Of a DNA stretch of 64,000 bases, positions 61,381 to 64,000 are shown piece by piece. The stretch's first letter is position 1. Each line of letters begins with the position of its first letter. The stretch lies in contig NZ_JALAGY010000061.1 of the NCBI RefSeq assembly GCF_022712195.1, positions 1 through 64,000 of the forward strand, read 5' to 3'. The translations under genes were made by a program, and so were the position numbers. Source of the stretch: Corynebacterium sp. (lineage in GTDB: Bacteria; Actinomycetota; Actinomycetes; Mycobacteriales; Mycobacteriaceae). A model generated the notes under the pieces. The model searched no databases. It was not told the DNA's origin and saw only the letters and a program-made list of their open reading frames with translations.

Positions 61381-61695
61381 TCAGTGTCCGCCGGCCTGGC
61401 CGGCGGTGCCGAAGACATCCCAGCCGAAGGCGGTGTAGATCCGGCCCTGGGTGATCCAGAGCAGCCCGAGGAGGATCGACAGGGCGATCACGCCGAAGAT
61501 GACCACGGCGGCGGTGCGGCGCCACGGGGCGGTGCGCGTCGCGGCACCGTCAGCGCCGTCTGCACCGGCAGCACCGGCAGCGCCGTCTGAGGCGGGGACC
61601 CACAGCCGGATGCCGACACCGAAGAGGATCGGCAGCCCCGCGCCCAGCACGAGCCCCGCGAGGGTGACCTGGAGCAGTGATTCGAGGATGGTCAT
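61381..61695 (-). CDS. Small membrane protein in the pit operon
   Basis: 104 residues. Two hydrophobic helices (SLLQVTLAGLVLGAGLPILF and RTAAVVIFGVIALSILLGLL) separated by an Ala/Gly/Asp repeat loop (GAAGAAGADGADGAA). The ATG lies 2 bp past the pit stop, so it is co-transcribed with the phosphate transporter. A similar small protein accompanies Pit genes in other actinobacteria as I recall, but function is unknown. Confidence 0.75.
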   Translation of the reverse strand: MTILESLLQVTLAGLVLGAGLPILFGVGIRLWVPASDGAAGAAGADGADGAATRTAPWRRTAAVVIFGVIALSILLGLLWITQGRIYTAFGWDVFGTAGQAGGH

Positions 61696-61697
61696 GG

Positions 61698-63059
61698 TCA
61701 GTTCTCCCTGCTGGTCGCGGTGGAGTGTGCTGCGGAGGTGTCGAGGACGGTGGCCGGGTCGCCACGTCCCAGGCCCGGGTCGTCGACGGTGCCGGCCTCG
61801 GTGGCAGGGCCGGCGCCGGCGAGGGCGTGGACCAGGGTGTCGGCGGAGTCGGTGTCGGAGGACGGGGCCGACGCCGTCGGGGAGGCCGTGTCAGGGGTCA
61901 GTCCGTGCTCGTCCCAGTCCTCGTTGACGTTGTCGGCGTGCACCGGCTGCTTCCGGGCCTTGTACACGATCAGGCCGACACCGGTGGCGAGGATCAGGAA
62001 GGAGAACAGTGAGCCGACGGCCATCGACGTGGCTTCGGCGACGAGGTTGGACAGGGTCCAGACCAGCCAGGAGACTGCCGCGGCGAGGGGCAGGGTGGTG
62101 ATCCAGGCGATGCCCATCCGGCCGGCGACACCCCACCGGACCTTCGCTCCCGGCTTGCCCACGCCGGAACCGAGGATGGAGCCGGTGGCCACGTGGGTGG
62201 TGGACAGCGCCATGCCCATGTGGGCGGAGGTCAGGATGATGGCGGCGGACGAGGTCTCGGCGGCCATGCCCTGCGGGGAGGTGATCTCCACCAGGCCCTT
62301 GCCCAGGGTGCGGATCACGCGCCACCCGCCGGCGTAGGTGCCTGCGGCGATGGCGATCGCGCAGCTCGCGGTGACCCAGAAGGGCATGTCTGCGGCGGCG
62401 TCCAGGTTCCCGCTGGCGACGAGGGCGAGGAAGATCACGCCCATGGTCTTCTGCGCGTCCGAGGTGCCGTGGGCGAGGGCGACGAGTGAGGCTGAACCGA
62501 TCTGACCGAGGCGGAACAGGTTGTCGCGCTCGCCTTCGCGGGTACGGCGGGTGAGCTTGAACACCCCGGCGGTGCCGACGGCGGCGACCAGGCCGGCGAT
62601 CACCGGGGCGGCCAGGGCGGGGACGATGATCTTCTGGAGCACGCCGTCCCACACGACACCGGAAATGCCGAGGGCGGCGATGGCGGCGCCGATCAGGCCG
62701 CCGAACAGGGCGTGGGACGAGCTGGAAGGCAGGCCGAAGAGCCAGGTGAAGAGGTTCCACAGGATGCCGCCGATGAGGCCGGCGAAGACGACGAGGAGGA
62801 GTTTGTCCGCCTCGGCGACGACGCTGAGGTCGAAGTCCTCGAGGTTCACGATCCCGTTGGCGACCGTCTTGGCGACCTCCACCGAGAGGAAGGCCCCGAC
62901 CAGGTTCAGCAGGCCGGCGAGGGCCACGGCGGTCTTCGGCTTCAGCGCTTTGGTGGCGATGGAGGTGGCCATCGCGTTGGCGGTGTCGTGGAAGCCGTTG
63001 GTGAAGTCGAACGCCAGGGCTGTCCCGATCACGAGCAGGAGGATAAGAAGCTCAGTCAC
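61698..63059 (-). CDS. pit: Inorganic phosphate transporter, Pit family
   Basis: 453 residues, about ten helices. Both Pit signatures are present: AFDFTNGFHDTANAMATSIA near the N-terminus and GLPSSSSHALFGGLIGAAIA in the middle. Low-affinity, proton- or cation-coupled uptake of metal-phosphate. A polar Ser/Thr/Asp-rich C-terminal tail of about 60 residues is extra. It lies downstream of menB on the same strand. A palindrome and AT-rich -10 are found in its upstream region. Confidence 0.93.
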   Translation of the reverse strand: MTELLILLLVIGTALAFDFTNGFHDTANAMATSIATKALKPKTAVALAGLLNLVGAFLSVEVAKTVANGIVNLEDFDLSVVAEADKLLLVVFAGLIGGILWNLFTWLFGLPSSSSHALFGGLIGAAIAALGISGVVWDGVLQKIIVPALAAPVIAGLVAAVGTAGVFKLTRRTREGERDNLFRLGQIGSASLVALAHGTSDAQKTMGVIFLALVASGNLDAAADMPFWVTASCAIAIAAGTYAGGWRVIRTLGKGLVEITSPQGMAAETSSAAIILTSAHMGMALSTTHVATGSILGSGVGKPGAKVRWGVAGRMGIAWITTLPLAAAVSWLVWTLSNLVAEATSMAVGSLFSFLILATGVGLIVYKARKQPVHADNVNEDWDEHGLTPDTASPTASAPSSDTDSADTLVHALAGAGPATEAGTVDDPGLGRGDPATVLDTSAAHSTATSREN

Positions 63060-63371
63060 ATCATGTGAATATTCCGCCTGTCGGCGGAAACGTCTACTCC
63101 CTGGAAACGCGCGGGGGTGAAAAACGGGGGTATATACTATTCACTTAAGTGGCGCTGTCGTCGGGAAAACCGCAGGTCGCCGACAATGCCGTCGGTGCCA
63201 CTGACGGCGGAGCGGGTAAACAGTGGGTGAATTCAAGGGAAAATCCCGAGTTGTGCTAGAGGAATGACCTGCGCGGTACGTGCGGGGCCGGACGAATCGT
63301 TGACACACCCCACGGTCGCCAGCTGCCTCGGAGTGAAATCTCCGCGGATTCCCAAGATTCATAGCTTCGTC
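63060..63371. other. Intergenic region menB-pit with pit promoter elements
   Basis: 312 bp without a convincing gene. It holds a perfect palindrome CACTTAAGTG (63142-63151) next to an AT-rich TAGTAT -10 candidate on the minus strand (63134-63139), about 75 bp before pit. No good -35 and no clear terminator after menB were found. A 73-codon minus-strand frame inside it looks non-coding. Confidence 0.5.
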
Positions 63372-64000
63372 TCAGTAGTAGTAGGGGAACTCGTCCCAAC
63401 GCGGCGCCCGCTTCTCCAGGAAGGAGTCACGGCCCTCCACGGCCTCGTCGGTCATGTACGCCAGGCGGGTCGCCTCGCCGGCGAAGACCTGCTGCCCCAT
63501 CAGACCGTCGTCGGAGAGGTTGAAGGCGAACTTCAGCATGCGCTGTGCCGTGGGGGACTTGCCGTTGATCGCACGCGCCCACTCCACGGCGGTCTGCTCC
63601 AGCTCGGCGTGGTCGGCGACCTCGTTCACCGCGCCCATCTGCATCATCCGTTCCGCGGAGTAGGACCGGCCCAGGAAGAAGATCTCACGGGCGTACTTCT
63701 GGCCGACCTGCTTGGCCAGGTACGCCGAACCGTAACCGGCGTCGAAGGAGCCGACGTCTGCGTCGGTCTGCTTGAACCGCCCGTGCTCACGCGAGGCGAC
63801 GGTCAGGTCGCAGACCACGTGCAGGCTGTGCCCGCCACCGGCGGCCCAGCCGTTGACCACGGCGATGACGACCTTCGGCATCGTGCGGATCAGGCGCTGC
63901 ACCTCGAGGATGTGCAGCCGTCCCCCCTCCGCCTTCACCCGCGCCTCGTCCACCTTGTCGGCGGTCGCCGCGGTGACGTCGCCGTCATGCTCGGTGGCGT
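63372..64000 (-). CDS. menB: 1,4-dihydroxy-2-naphthoyl-CoA synthase (5'-truncated by window end)
   Basis: About 209 C-terminal residues visible; the frame stays open to the right edge, so the N-terminal third is outside. Crotonase fold enzyme closing the naphthoate ring. Characteristic MenB blocks: RLHILEVQRLIRTMPKVVIA, VNGWAAGGGHSLHVVCDLT, FKQTDADVGSFDAGYGSAYL, QVGQKYAREIFFLGR, and a C-terminus ending FPYYY. An internal GTG (63953) is not the real start, because upstream codons continue the family sequence. Confidence 0.94.
   Translation of the reverse strand, partial: ATEHDGDVTAATADKVDEARVKAEGGRLHILEVQRLIRTMPKVVIAVVNGWAAGGGHSLHVVCDLTVASREHGRFKQTDADVGSFDAGYGSAYLAKQVGQKYAREIFFLGRSYSAERMMQMGAVNEVADHAELEQTAVEWARAINGKSPTAQRMLKFAFNLSDDGLMGQQVFAGEATRLAYMTDEAVEGRDSFLEKRAPRWDEFPYYY

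Noticed and set aside
63141..63362. 73-codon minus-strand frame in the menB-pit gap
   Set aside because: No RBS, Arg/Pro/His-rich composition, and it overlaps the pit promoter palindrome.

Overview
The window is a high-GC actinobacterial chromosome segment that most resembles Corynebacterium or a close Mycobacteriales relative. The main evidence is gene order. DUF2516, deoC-like, murB, mshA, ybjN-like, gpmA, senX3-regX3, ppx, a membrane protein, proC, a BldC-like HTH gene, bS22, a glutaredoxin-like gene, hemA-hemC-hemD-hemB, hemL, phosphomutase-like, tlpA-ccdA-resB-ccsB and menA/menE/menB occur in the order remembered from Mycobacterium tuberculosis and Corynebacterium glutamicum. A mycothiol gene, a type II (Ccs) cytochrome c maturation set and many apparently leaderless genes fit the same assignment. 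The species cannot be named from the sequence. No tRNA, rRNA, CRISPR array or insertion sequence was seen.

Layout. 1-7.4 kb: end of a NarL-type two-component system, then sdhCAB with a GlxR-like box and a palindromic site in its promoter region, then small membrane proteins (DUF445, DUF2516). 7.4-8.0 kb: a DeoC-like protein that lacks the aldolase catalytic residues. 8.1-20.0 kb (minus strand): a catabolic block with AtuA-like protein, biotin-dependent carboxylase beta and alpha subunits, acyl-CoA dehydrogenase, enoyl-CoA hydratase, a TetR regulator and two tandem acyl-CoA ligases. It looks like an acyclic terpenoid or branched-chain acyl-CoA pathway set into the conserved backbone. 20.3-33.5 kb: envelope, mycothiol and phosphate-signalling genes, ppx, proC, and the 33-residue ribosomal protein bS22. 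33.7-44.5 kb: heme biosynthesis interrupted by two small membrane proteins and a full-length P-type ATPase homologue that has lost its phosphorylatable Asp and metal ligands. 44.5-50.7 kb: an iron/siderophore-binding lipoprotein with a DtxR-like box, and the cytochrome c maturation genes. 50.7-57.4 kb: rmlB, two paralogous lipoproteins, a fatty-acid desaturase/reductase pair, rmlC and rmlA. 57.5-64 kb: menaquinone genes menA, menE, menB (cut by the window end) and a Pit phosphate transporter.

How the genes work together. Much of the window serves respiration: succinate dehydrogenase feeds menaquinone (MenB, MenE, MenA), heme is made by HemA/L/B/C/D, and c-type cytochromes are matured by TlpA/CcdA/ResB/CcsB. 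SenX3-RegX3, Pit and Ppx point to phosphate control. MshA provides thiol redox buffering, and RmlA/B/C make dTDP-rhamnose precursors for the arabinogalactan linker.

All assignments come from reading the translations and motifs by eye. No database search was run.
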